Source: Pseudonocardia acidicola
GTDB lineage: Bacteria > Actinomycetota > Actinomycetes > Mycobacteriales > Pseudonocardiaceae
DNA: 64,000 nt
Direction of reading: 5' to 3'
NCBI RefSeq assembly: GCF_012911935.1
Contig: NZ_JAAXLA010000002.1
Span: 1-64,000 of the forward strand
In this document: positions 15,104-24,007 of the stretch, one piece after another
Layout: each line of letters opens with the position of its first letter
How positions within the stretch are numbered: the first letter of the stretch is position 1
Notes under the pieces: generated by a model
What the model saw: the letters and a program-made list of their open reading frames with translations, nothing else
Database searches by the model: none
Told to the model about the DNA's origin: nothing
Program-made: the position numbers and the translations under genes

Positions 15104-16312
15104 CTACCCGGGAAACTCCGGCATGATCTTCTCGCCGAACAGCTGCAGGTTCCGCCTGACCTCATTGAAGGGCAGGAAGCCCTGGTCGGCCCACCAGACG
15201 AAGTACTCCGGGCTGCCGTTCTCCCACAGCTCGTGCATCTTCTCCTTCACCGCGCCCACGTCGCCGGCGTAGAGGTAGTGCGACTCCTCCATCCGCTCGA
15301 CCGTCTGCGGGACGGGGCCGGTCTCGCCTGCCTTGCGGAACACCTCGTAGAAACCGTGGTGGCCCCAGAACTCCCTCCAGCCCACGCCCGACACCCCGCG
15401 CCGCGCCTGGCGCATCGCCTCGTCCTTGTTGCGGCCGAAGTGGACCGACCGCAGCACGCCGGTGTTCTCACCGAGCGCCAGGTCGAGGCCGAGGTGCTGC
15501 TTCGCCTCGTCCTGGTAAGCCTCGACCATCTTGTGGTAATCCTCGGGAATGGAGGTCAGGATGATCGGGGTGATCCCCTCGCGGGCTGTCCACCGAATGG
15601 TGTTCTCACTCATCGAGAACGCCTGGAACATCTTCGGGTGCGGCTTCTGGTACGGCTTCGGAACGACGGAGATCTTGTGCAGCAGGCCGTCGTCACCCAT
15701 TTCGCCGTCGGCACCGAACCGCCGGGTGTAGTCACCGGCGGGCCATGGAGAGGCCGGGTACGGGTAGGGGAACTTGTAGAACTTCCCGTCGTAGCTGAAC
15801 GCCTCCTCCTTCCACGCCATCTTGAGGATCCGGTAGCACTCTTCGAACAGCTCGCGGTTCAGCTTGTCGCGCTCGCTCGCGTCGCTGGTCGCCGTCTGGA
15901 CCGGGAGCAGCTGGGTCAAGGCGTTGAACCAGCGCTCCTGGTACCCGCGCGCCATGCCGACGACCGTCCGACCCTGGGTCATCTGGTCCAGCCACGCCGT
16001 GTCGATGGCCAGCTTGACCGGGTTGTGGCTGGGCAGCACGTAGCCGACCGGGCCGACCTTGATGTTCTTGGTGTGGTGGGCGACGTCCAGGTACAGAGAG
16101 GACGGGCCCCCTTGCTCCATGCCCTCGGTGTGCAGGTGGTGCTCCGGGAAGCAGATGGCCTCGAAGCCGTAGTCGTCGGCCATCTTGGACAGTTCCCGGA
16201 CCTCGGTCAGCATCTGCTGCCATTTCTCGGTTTTGTGACCGATCGGCCGCAGTGCTTCGCGCTCCCTTTCCGAAGCCGGTAGCGCCGGCAGCATGAAAAA
16301 GATGAACTTCAC
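15104..16312 (-). CDS. Luciferase-like flavin monooxygenase (bacterial luciferase family)
   Basis: 402 residues with the luciferase-like alpha/beta barrel: KFIFFMLPALP, YGFEAICFPEHHLHTEGM (flavin/substrate side), LYLDVAHHTKNIKVGPVGYVLPSHNP, GRTVVGMARGYQ and an extended C-terminus. It is longer than F420-type members and closer to FMN-dependent two-component monooxygenases, which need a separate flavin reductase. The start is GTG at 16312 with GGAG upstream. It is divergent from a GntR regulator. Type II Baeyer-Villiger oxygenases belong to this superfamily, so ketone-to-lactone oxidation is a reasonable but unproved role next to a lactonase. Confidence 0.88.
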   Translation of the reverse strand: MKFIFFMLPALPASEREREALRPIGHKTEKWQQMLTEVRELSKMADDYGFEAICFPEHHLHTEGMEQGGPSSLYLDVAHHTKNIKVGPVGYVLPSHNPVKLAIDTAWLDQMTQGRTVVGMARGYQERWFNALTQLLPVQTATSDASERDKLNRELFEECYRILKMAWKEEAFSYDGKFYKFPYPYPASPWPAGDYTRRFGADGEMGDDGLLHKISVVPKPYQKPHPKMFQAFSMSENTIRWTAREGITPIILTSIPEDYHKMVEAYQDEAKQHLGLDLALGENTGVLRSVHFGRNKDEAMRQARRGVSGVGWREFWGHHGFYEVFRKAGETGPVPQTVERMEESHYLYAGDVGAVKEKMHELWENGSPEYFVWWADQGFLPFNEVRRNLQLFGEKIMPEFPG

Positions 16313-16429
16313 CGCTGAACTCCTCGCCCGAGCGTCGGCATGTTGATGTCGTGCTGCATTGGCCGATCACGTTCTCGTGATCGGCGGGCCCGGAATGCCA
16401 CGGAGGCGTGGCCGGGCGTTGTGGTGCAC

Positions 16430-16475
16430 GGCGAACGTTAGTGGGAGCAGGCCCGTCCGACCGTCCGATATTCGG
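16430..16475 (-). promoter_or_regulatory. Promoter/operator module B (luciferase-like gene)
   Basis: GGCGAACGTTAGTGG (16430-16444) and CGTCCGATATTCGG (16462-16475) match module A box for box with the same 32-nt offset. On the minus strand the TAACGT hexamer is a -10 candidate for the luciferase-like gene. CCGATATTCGG is itself a small palindrome (CCGA, TAT, TCGG) that could be the operator of the GntR protein whose gene starts 124 nt away. Confidence 0.6.
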
Positions 16476-16598
16476 CCACTGGGGCGCGCTGAGAATGGTG
16501 TCGCGTCAGGCTCGACGGGGGTCGGAGTGCGGGATACCCGGATATGATTCCGGCAGAGCCCGACGCCGGTCCGGATGGAGCAGGGAGGTGCACCCACC

Positions 16599-17345
16599 GT
16601 GACGAACGCCGCCACGAACGGCCGCCGGCGTAACCCGAAGATGTCCGAGGTGATCGCCCGGGAACTGGCCACGCACATCGTCGAGGCCGGCCTCGCGCCG
16701 GGCAGCGTGCTGCCCACCGAGCGGGAGATGATCGAGAGCTTCGCGGTCGGCCGGGCGACGATCCGGGAGGCGCTGCGCCTGCTGGAGACCCGCAACGTCA
16801 TCACGATCCGGCCGGGGCCCGGCGGCGGCCCCGTCGTGCGGCGACCGCGGCCCTGCGACCTGGGCGAGGCGCTCTCGCTCATCCTCCAGTTCGAGGACGC
16901 CTCCCTCGACGACGTCATGGAGGCCCGCCGCGCGCTGGAGCCGATGATCGCCCGGTTGGCCGCCGAGCGGATCTCCGACGCCGAGATCGAGGTGCTGGAC
17001 GAGACGGTGCGGCTGATCGAGGCCTCCCCGGAGGATCCCGAGGTCTTCCACGAGCAGAACCGCACGTTCCACTCGACGCTGTGCCGGGCCGCCCACAGCG
17101 TGGTGCTCGAGGTGTTCCTCGACTCGCTGGCCAGCGTGGCTGACGGCGTATCGGGCGGGGTCACGTACTCGCCGCGGCGCTACCTCGCGGCGGCCCGGAT
17201 GCACGCCACGATCGTCACCGCGTTGCGCGCGCGGGACGGCGCCGCCGCCGAGCAGGCCATGCGCGAGCACATGGACGAGACCCGGGCCTACTGGCACAAG
17301 AAGTACCGGGACCTGGCGTCGCGCCCGGTCGTCTGGCGGGGTTGA
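16599..17345 (+). CDS. GntR-family regulator, FadR/FCD subfamily
   Basis: 248-residue transcription factor. A winged helix at about 15-85 carries the GntR signature LAPGSVLPTEREMIESFAVG and GRATIREALRLLETRNVI. The all-helical FCD effector domain (about 95-230) has metal-type residues in EQNRTFHSTLCRAAH and RMHATIVTALRARD. I chose the GTG at 16599 because GGGAGGTG lies 8 nt upstream; an ATG at 16575 would add 8 residues. Such regulators usually respond to carboxylic acids or acyl-CoA. Its position suggests control of the divergent luciferase-like gene and, through module A, the lactonase operon. Confidence 0.92.
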   Translation: MTNAATNGRRRNPKMSEVIARELATHIVEAGLAPGSVLPTEREMIESFAVGRATIREALRLLETRNVITIRPGPGGGPVVRRPRPCDLGEALSLILQFEDASLDDVMEARRALEPMIARLAAERISDAEIEVLDETVRLIEASPEDPEVFHEQNRTFHSTLCRAAHSVVLEVFLDSLASVADGVSGGVTYSPRRYLAAARMHATIVTALRARDGAAAEQAMREHMDETRAYWHKKYRDLASRPVVWRG

Positions 17346-17353
17346 GCCCGCGG

Positions 17354-18973
17354 TCAGGTCGCGGCGAGGCGGGCCCGGATGTCCTCGCGCAGCTTGAACT
17401 TCTGGATCTTGCCGCTGGCCGTGCGCGGCAGCGCGTCGACGATCTCCAGCCGCTCGGGCAGCTTCTGGTTGGCGATCCGGTGCCCGCGCAGGAACCCCAC
17501 GAGGTCGGCGAGGGTCACCGCGCCGTCGCCCGGCACGACGTAGGCACAGATCCGCTCCACCATCACCGGGTCCGGCATGCCCACCACCGCGACGTCGGCG
17601 ACCGCGGGATGGGTGAACAGCAGGTCCTCGATCTCCTTGGCGGAGATGTTCTCCCCGCCGCGCACGATGATGTCCTTGCGCCGCCCGGTGATCGTCACGT
17701 AGCCCTCGGCGTCGAGAACGGCCAGGTCACCGGTGTGGAACCAGCCCTCGGCGTCGAACGCCTCATCGTTGAGCGCCGGATCCAGATAGCCGACGAACAG
17801 GTCCGGCCCGCGGACCAGCAGTTCACCGCCCGTACCCGGCGGAACCGGCGCGCCCTGCTCGTCGACGACCTGCGCCTGCGCCGCCCCGATCAGCCGGCCG
17901 TCGGTGGTGGCGCGGGCCTCCAGCGGGTCATCCGCGTTCCCGCTGGACAGCGTCGGGAACTCCGTCGAGCCGTAGATCCGGGTGGCCAGGCAGTCCAGTT
18001 CGCGCCCCGCGCGGCGGATCAGTTCCGGGGGCACGTCGGCGCCGCCGCAGCCGAACACCCGCAGCGCGCTCAGATCGTGCGCCGCCCGGTCGGGATGGTG
18101 GGTGATCCCGTGCAGGAACGGGGTCGCGCCGACGACGAAGCTGCAGCGATGGCGTTCCAGCAGATCCAGCGCGCGGCCGGGTTCCCACACGTCCTGCAGC
18201 ACGACCGCCGAGCCGAGCAGGAACGGCAGGTGCAGCCCGTAGAGCACCCCGGTGATGTGGGTGACCGGCGACGGCATGAACACCACATCGTCGCCGGTGA
18301 GCCCGAACAGCTCGACGATGCTGCGGTTCTCGTAGTCGAGGGTGTTGTGCGTGTGCAGCGCGCCCTTGGGGTCCGCGGTGGTGCCGGAGGTGTAGAGCAG
18401 CAGCACCACGTCGTTCGCGTCGCGCGCAACCGCCGGCAACGGGTCGGGTGGCGCGGCCGCGACGAACTCGTCGAATCGCAGCTCACCGGCTCCGGCCTGC
18501 CCGGCGACCACGACGACGTCGCGCAGATCCGGAAGCTCCCCGCGTAGCTCGGCGATCATCACCGGGTGGTCGAAGCCGCGGAACACCCCGGGCACCACGA
18601 CGATCCGGGCCCGGGACTGACGCAGGATGAAGCCGACCTCGCGGTGCCGGTAGATCGGGATGATCGGGTTGCTGACCGCGCCGAGCCGCAACGCGCCGTG
18701 GTGCACCGCGAACCCCTCGACCCAGTTGGGCAGCTGCCAGGCCACCACGTCGCCGGGGCCGATGCCGCGGGCCCGCAGCGCCCGCGCGGTCGCGTCGACC
18801 AGCGCGTCGAGCTCGCCGTAGGTCAGCGTCCGGTGCCGGTCGACGACGGCGAGCCGGCCGGGCTGGGTGCGGGCCCGCTCGGCGAGGTCGGTGTCGATCA
18901 GGTGGTCGCGCCAGCCGTGGGGACCGGTGGCGGCGACGACGATGTCCGGGCCGAGCCGGGTCGGGGCGATCAT
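17354..18973 (-). CDS. AMP-forming acyl-CoA ligase
   Basis: 539-residue member of the ANL superfamily that activates a carboxylic acid with ATP to the CoA thioester. The P-loop motif LLYTSGTTADPKG (about 181-193), the IYGSTEFPT acceptor region, GWFHTGDLAVLDAEGYVTITGRRKD and the catalytic-Lys motif LPRTASGKIQKFKL are all present, so it looks active. The substrate cannot be fixed from sequence; the context favours a branched or alicyclic acid. It is the last gene of an operon with two acyl-CoA dehydrogenases and a hydratase, its start overlapping the preceding stop by 4 nt (ATGA). Confidence 0.93.
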   Translation of the reverse strand: MIAPTRLGPDIVVAATGPHGWRDHLIDTDLAERARTQPGRLAVVDRHRTLTYGELDALVDATARALRARGIGPGDVVAWQLPNWVEGFAVHHGALRLGAVSNPIIPIYRHREVGFILRQSRARIVVVPGVFRGFDHPVMIAELRGELPDLRDVVVVAGQAGAGELRFDEFVAAAPPDPLPAVARDANDVVLLLYTSGTTADPKGALHTHNTLDYENRSIVELFGLTGDDVVFMPSPVTHITGVLYGLHLPFLLGSAVVLQDVWEPGRALDLLERHRCSFVVGATPFLHGITHHPDRAAHDLSALRVFGCGGADVPPELIRRAGRELDCLATRIYGSTEFPTLSSGNADDPLEARATTDGRLIGAAQAQVVDEQGAPVPPGTGGELLVRGPDLFVGYLDPALNDEAFDAEGWFHTGDLAVLDAEGYVTITGRRKDIIVRGGENISAKEIEDLLFTHPAVADVAVVGMPDPVMVERICAYVVPGDGAVTLADLVGFLRGHRIANQKLPERLEIVDALPRTASGKIQKFKLREDIRARLAAT

Positions 18974-20061
18974 GCCGACCGGCCCAGGCGGCGGGCGCCG
19001 AGCAGCGGGGTCAGCTCGCGCTCGTCGCCGTACCAGCTGCGCAGCGCCAGCGCCCGGCGCAGATAGTGGTGCAGGTCGTACTCGGTGGTGAAGCCGATGC
19101 CGCCGTGCACCTGCAGCCCGTCCTCGGCGACGGCGCGGGCGCTGCGCGCGGCGAACGCCTTGGCCGCCCAGCCGTGTGCCTCCAGCGCAGCCAGGTCACC
19201 TCGCGCCTCGGCCTCGGCGGCATCGTCGGCCGCGGCGGCGCACAGCGCATCCAGCGACAGCGACGCCTGTGCCATCCCGGCCAGCAGATGCTTGACGGCC
19301 TGGAACGCGCCGATCGGGCGGCCGAACTGCTCGCGCTGTCCGGCGTAGGCCACCGAGTCGGCGAGCACCCGGCGCGCGACGCCGGCCAGCTCGCATGCGG
19401 TGAACAGCCGCAGCCAGGCCCGGATCCGCACCAGCAGCGCGGCGGCCCCGGCGCCGGTGGCCAGCACCTCGCCGGGAGCGACGGCCCGGTCGGCGACGGT
19501 GACCCGGGCGTAGTGCGCGGCCGGATCGTCGCTGCGCAGCGAGGTGATCGTCAGGGCGGGGTCGCCCGCGGGCAGGGCGACGAGCACGGGGCCGCCGGGG
19601 CCCTCGGCGACCAGCACCAGCGCCTCGGCCTGCGCGGCGTGCCGGACCAGTTCGAGGGTCCCGGTGAGCCGGTCGCCCGTCAGCGAGAAACCGCCGATCT
19701 CACCGCGCCAGCCCAGCGTCACCCCGGGATCGGCTAGCGCTTGTGCGCGGAAATCGCCGTTCCGGCGACCATTTCCGCGCACGAGCCCAAGGCACGCGGG
19801 CAATACGAGCTGCTCGACCAGCGGGCCGGGCACCAGCCGTTCCCCCACCAGCTCGGCCAGGCCGCGCAGCTGCGCGAGCGGCACCCCCAGGCCGCCGTCG
19901 GCCTCGGGCCGCGACAGGTCGGCCCAGCCGAGCTCGCGGAGTTCGGTGAGCAAGCCCGGGTCCCGCCCGGCCAGCGCTTCGCGGTGCCGCTCGGGGGGCA
20001 GTCGGCGATCCAGAAATTCACGGATCGGTGTCACCAGGTCGTCGACAGCGTCCATGATCAC
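18970..20061 (-). CDS. Acyl-CoA dehydrogenase family protein, smaller subunit type
   Basis: 363 residues. The N-terminal helical part DPGLLTELRELGWADLSRPEADGG and the C-terminal bundle RREQFGRPIGAFQAVKHLLA-like region and LQVHGGIGFTTEYDLHHYLRRA fit acyl-CoA dehydrogenases. The typical beta-domain signature is weak and there is no YEGT base. Such proteins often pair with a second dehydrogenase as an alpha2beta2 enzyme, as known for steroid side-chain FadEs; the translationally coupled gene upstream (GTGA overlap at 20058-20061) is the obvious partner. A palindromic repeat has inserted in frame at 19739-19786 (about residues 92-108), adding an Arg/Gly-rich loop. Confidence 0.88.
   Translation of the reverse strand: MIMDAVDDLVTPIREFLDRRLPPERHREALAGRDPGLLTELRELGWADLSRPEADGGLGVPLAQLRGLAELVGERLVPGPLVEQLVLPACLGLVRGNGRRNGDFRAQALADPGVTLGWRGEIGGFSLTGDRLTGTLELVRHAAQAEALVLVAEGPGGPVLVALPAGDPALTITSLRSDDPAAHYARVTVADRAVAPGEVLATGAGAAALLVRIRAWLRLFTACELAGVARRVLADSVAYAGQREQFGRPIGAFQAVKHLLAGMAQASLSLDALCAAAADDAAEAEARGDLAALEAHGWAAKAFAARSARAVAEDGLQVHGGIGFTTEYDLHHYLRRALALRSWYGDERELTPLLGARRLGRSA
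19739..19786. repeat. Palindromic REP-like element inside a dehydrogenase gene
   Basis: Sixteen-base arms GCTTGTGCGCGGAAAT (19739-19754) and 19771-19786 pair with one mismatch, and inner TCGCC/GGCGA arms extend the stem. It encodes the odd stretch GNGRRNGDFRAQ on the minus strand, out of character with the rest of the protein. The GTGCGCGG core is shared with the intergenic hairpin at 59741-59784. Confidence 0.6.
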
Positions 20062-21209
20062 CCTCTGGGCAGCCCGAGCAGTCGCTCGGCGACGATGTTG
20101 CGCTGGATCTGGGCCGTCCCGCCGTAGATCGACGCGGCCCGGGAGTAGTAGTGGTCATGCACCCAGCGCCCGGCGTCCAGGCCCAGCGGGCTGGTGCCCG
20201 GGGCCACCCGGAACGGGCCGAGCAGCTCGGCGATGGCCGCACACACGGCCTGCTCGGTGTCGTTGAGCACGAGCTTGTCGATCGAGTCGAGCGGGTCCGC
20301 GCCGGTGTCCGCGGTCAACCGGTCGAGGGTGCGGCGGGTCTGCGCCTCCAGCACCCGCAGCGCCAGATCCGCCTTCCCGATCTCTTCGGCCACCCGCGGG
20401 TCGGCGCGGCGGGACTCCGGGATCGCGCGCAGCTGCGCGACGGCGTCGGCCAACATCCATTCGATCTCCACCCGGCGGCGCATCGTGTAGTTGCCGCGCT
20501 CGCGGGACAGCGTGTCCAGCGCGATCCGCCAGCCGCCGTTCTCCTCCCCCAGCAGGTTCGCCGCCGGCACCCGCACGCCGTCGAAGAACACCTCGCAGAA
20601 CTCGGGGTCGCCGGTCATCTGCACGATGGGGCGCACGGTGATCCCCGGCGAGGTCATGTCGACGAGCAGGTAGGAGATGCCGGCGTGCTTGGGGGCCGCC
20701 GCCGGATCGGTGCGGCACAGCAACGCGCACCAGTCGGCGTAGGCACCCCAGCTCGTCCACACCTTCTGCCCGTCGACCACGTAGTCCTCGCCGTCGCGCA
20801 CCGCGCGGGTGCGCAGCGACGCGAGGTCGGACCCGGACCCGGGCTCGGAGAAGCCCTGGCACCAGATCTCCTCGCCGGACAACAGCGGCGGCAGAAAGCG
20901 GGCACGCTGCTCGGGGGTGCCGAACGCGTTGATCGACGGCCCGACGACGTCGAGCCCGATCAACCCGATCGGCGCCGGCGCGTGCGCCCGGGCCAACTCC
21001 TCGGCGAACACGAACTGGTGACGCGGGCTCAGCCCCTGCCCGCCGGCCTCGCACGGCCAGGACAGGCCCATCCACCCGGCGTCGAACAGCGTGCGCTGCC
21101 AGTCGCGCAACACCGCGAACCGCTCCTCGAGATCCAGCGGGACGCCGGGGATGCCGGCCTCGGCGAGCCACTTGCGCGCTCGGGACCGGAACTGCTCGAT
21201 CTCGCTCAT
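20058..21209 (-). CDS. Acyl-CoA dehydrogenase family protein, larger subunit type
   Basis: 383-residue flavoprotein that would introduce an alpha,beta double bond into an acyl-CoA. Features include WPCEAGGQGLSPRHQFVFAEEL, the substrate/FAD motif WCQGFSEPGSGSDLASLRTRA, VDGQKVWTSWGAYADWC, and the C-terminal IYGGTAQIQRNIVAERLLG. The canonical Glu of YEGT is Gly here, as in many subunits of heteromeric or long-chain/sterol-type dehydrogenases whose base lies elsewhere. It starts 1 nt after the hydratase stop and overlaps the next dehydrogenase gene, implying one operon and probably one complex. Confidence 0.92.
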   Translation of the reverse strand: MSEIEQFRSRARKWLAEAGIPGVPLDLEERFAVLRDWQRTLFDAGWMGLSWPCEAGGQGLSPRHQFVFAEELARAHAPAPIGLIGLDVVGPSINAFGTPEQRARFLPPLLSGEEIWCQGFSEPGSGSDLASLRTRAVRDGEDYVVDGQKVWTSWGAYADWCALLCRTDPAAAPKHAGISYLLVDMTSPGITVRPIVQMTGDPEFCEVFFDGVRVPAANLLGEENGGWRIALDTLSRERGNYTMRRRVEIEWMLADAVAQLRAIPESRRADPRVAEEIGKADLALRVLEAQTRRTLDRLTADTGADPLDSIDKLVLNDTEQAVCAAIAELLGPFRVAPGTSPLGLDAGRWVHDHYYSRAASIYGGTAQIQRNIVAERLLGLPRG

Positions 21210-21210
21210 C

Positions 21211-21993
21211 TCAGCGCCCCGTGTACTGCGGCGGGCGCCGCTCGAAGAACGCGTTCACCGCCTCCTTGGCGTCGGCGTAGGCCGACAGCTCCCCGGACAG
21301 GCCCTGCTCGTACTCGTAGCCGCCCTTCAGATCCATGTACTCGATGGCGTTGAGCGACTGTTTGGCGAACCGCAGCGTCACCGGGCTGTGCCGCACGATC
21401 TTCGCGGCGACGGCGTAGGCCTCGTCGAGCAGCCTCTCGGGTGCAACCACGGTGAGCACGCCGCCGTAGCGGGCGAATTCCTCGGCGGGCAGCGGGTCGC
21501 CGGTGTAGTGCAGGTAGCGCACCAGGGCCTGCGGGACCAGGCGGGACAGGTGCTTCGCCCCGCCCATGACGCCCACGTTCACCTCCGGCAGCCCGAGCTT
21601 CGCACCCTCGGCGGCGACCACCAGGTCGCACGACGCCGCGATGGCGAGCCCGGTGCCGACCGCGACCCCGTGCACCGCGGCGATCACCGGCACCGGCGCG
21701 TCGTAGATCGCCCAGAAAGCCTCCCGGACGTGGCGCATCCGCTCCCCGGCGTTGCCGGGGTCCATGGTCTGGAACTCGGTGAGGTCGTTGCCGCCGCAGA
21801 AATGCCTGCCCTCGCCGGTGAGCACGATCGCCCGCGCGTCGGGCAGGTAGTCGGACAGGTGCGTGAAGAACTGCCGGATCTCCGCGTACATCTGCTGCGT
21901 CACCGCGTTGACCGGCGGCCGGTTCAGCCACACCGTGCCGACCGGGCCGTCACCCGCCCAGCGCAGGAACTGCAGATCACCCGCGTCGCCCAC
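21211..21993 (-). CDS. Enoyl-CoA hydratase/isomerase family protein, first gene of the catabolic operon
   Basis: 260-residue crotonase-fold protein. The oxyanion-hole segments RHFCGGNDLTEF and VHGVAVGTGLAIAASCD are plain, followed by KLGLPEVNVGVMGGAKHLSRLVP where the Glu of the usual catalytic pair is kept in LPEVNVG. I chose the GTG at 21993 because AGGAGGT lies 5 nt upstream. It leads the operon of two dehydrogenases and a CoA ligase, so it most likely hydrates the enoyl-CoA made by them. A minus-strand TAGCGT box at about 22029-22034 could serve as -10. Confidence 0.92.
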   Translation of the reverse strand: MGDAGDLQFLRWAGDGPVGTVWLNRPPVNAVTQQMYAEIRQFFTHLSDYLPDARAIVLTGEGRHFCGGNDLTEFQTMDPGNAGERMRHVREAFWAIYDAPVPVIAAVHGVAVGTGLAIAASCDLVVAAEGAKLGLPEVNVGVMGGAKHLSRLVPQALVRYLHYTGDPLPAEEFARYGGVLTVVAPERLLDEAYAVAAKIVRHSPVTLRFAKQSLNAIEYMDLKGGYEYEQGLSGELSAYADAKEAVNAFFERRPPQYTGR

Positions 21994-22080
21994 TGCCGAC
22001 CTCCTCGTCGTCACGGCACCGGTGTCGACGCTAGCCAGTCGCCGCCCGTTCGTGATGCCGCGTTCTGGGACACACGCTCC

Positions 22081-22093
22081 GGCACCTTGTGCC
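22081..22093. promoter_or_regulatory. Short inverted repeat GGCAC-CTT-GTGCC
   Basis: Perfect 5-bp arms, about 90 nt upstream of the catabolic operon start (21993) and 30 nt beyond the activator stop. Position suits an upstream activator site, possibly for the AcoR-like protein encoded next door. The repeat is short, so chance is possible. Confidence 0.3.
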
Positions 22094-22122
22094 ACGAACG
22101 GGCGCGCAGGTGCGCGGGTGGG

Positions 22123-23859
<1,737 letters not shown>

Positions 23860-23955
23860 CGTGACGATCGTGTCCGGCCTGGCCGCACCCCGGAGAAGGT
23901 GCGGTTCATGCGCAGAAATATGGCGTCGGTCACATCGCTCTGTCAAGCAAACGCG

Positions 23956-23966
23956 ACACGTCGTGT
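23956..23966. promoter_or_regulatory. Palindrome ACACG-T-CGTGT upstream of the activator
   Basis: Perfect 5-bp arms in the 148-bp gap between the amidohydrolase stop (24008) and the activator start (23859). It could be an autoregulatory operator. A nearby TGTCAAGC motif shows no clear partner. Confidence 0.3.
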
Positions 23967-24007
23967 TCCGGATGCCGCGACGGTGGACCGGTGCGCCGCG
24001 GGAGGCC

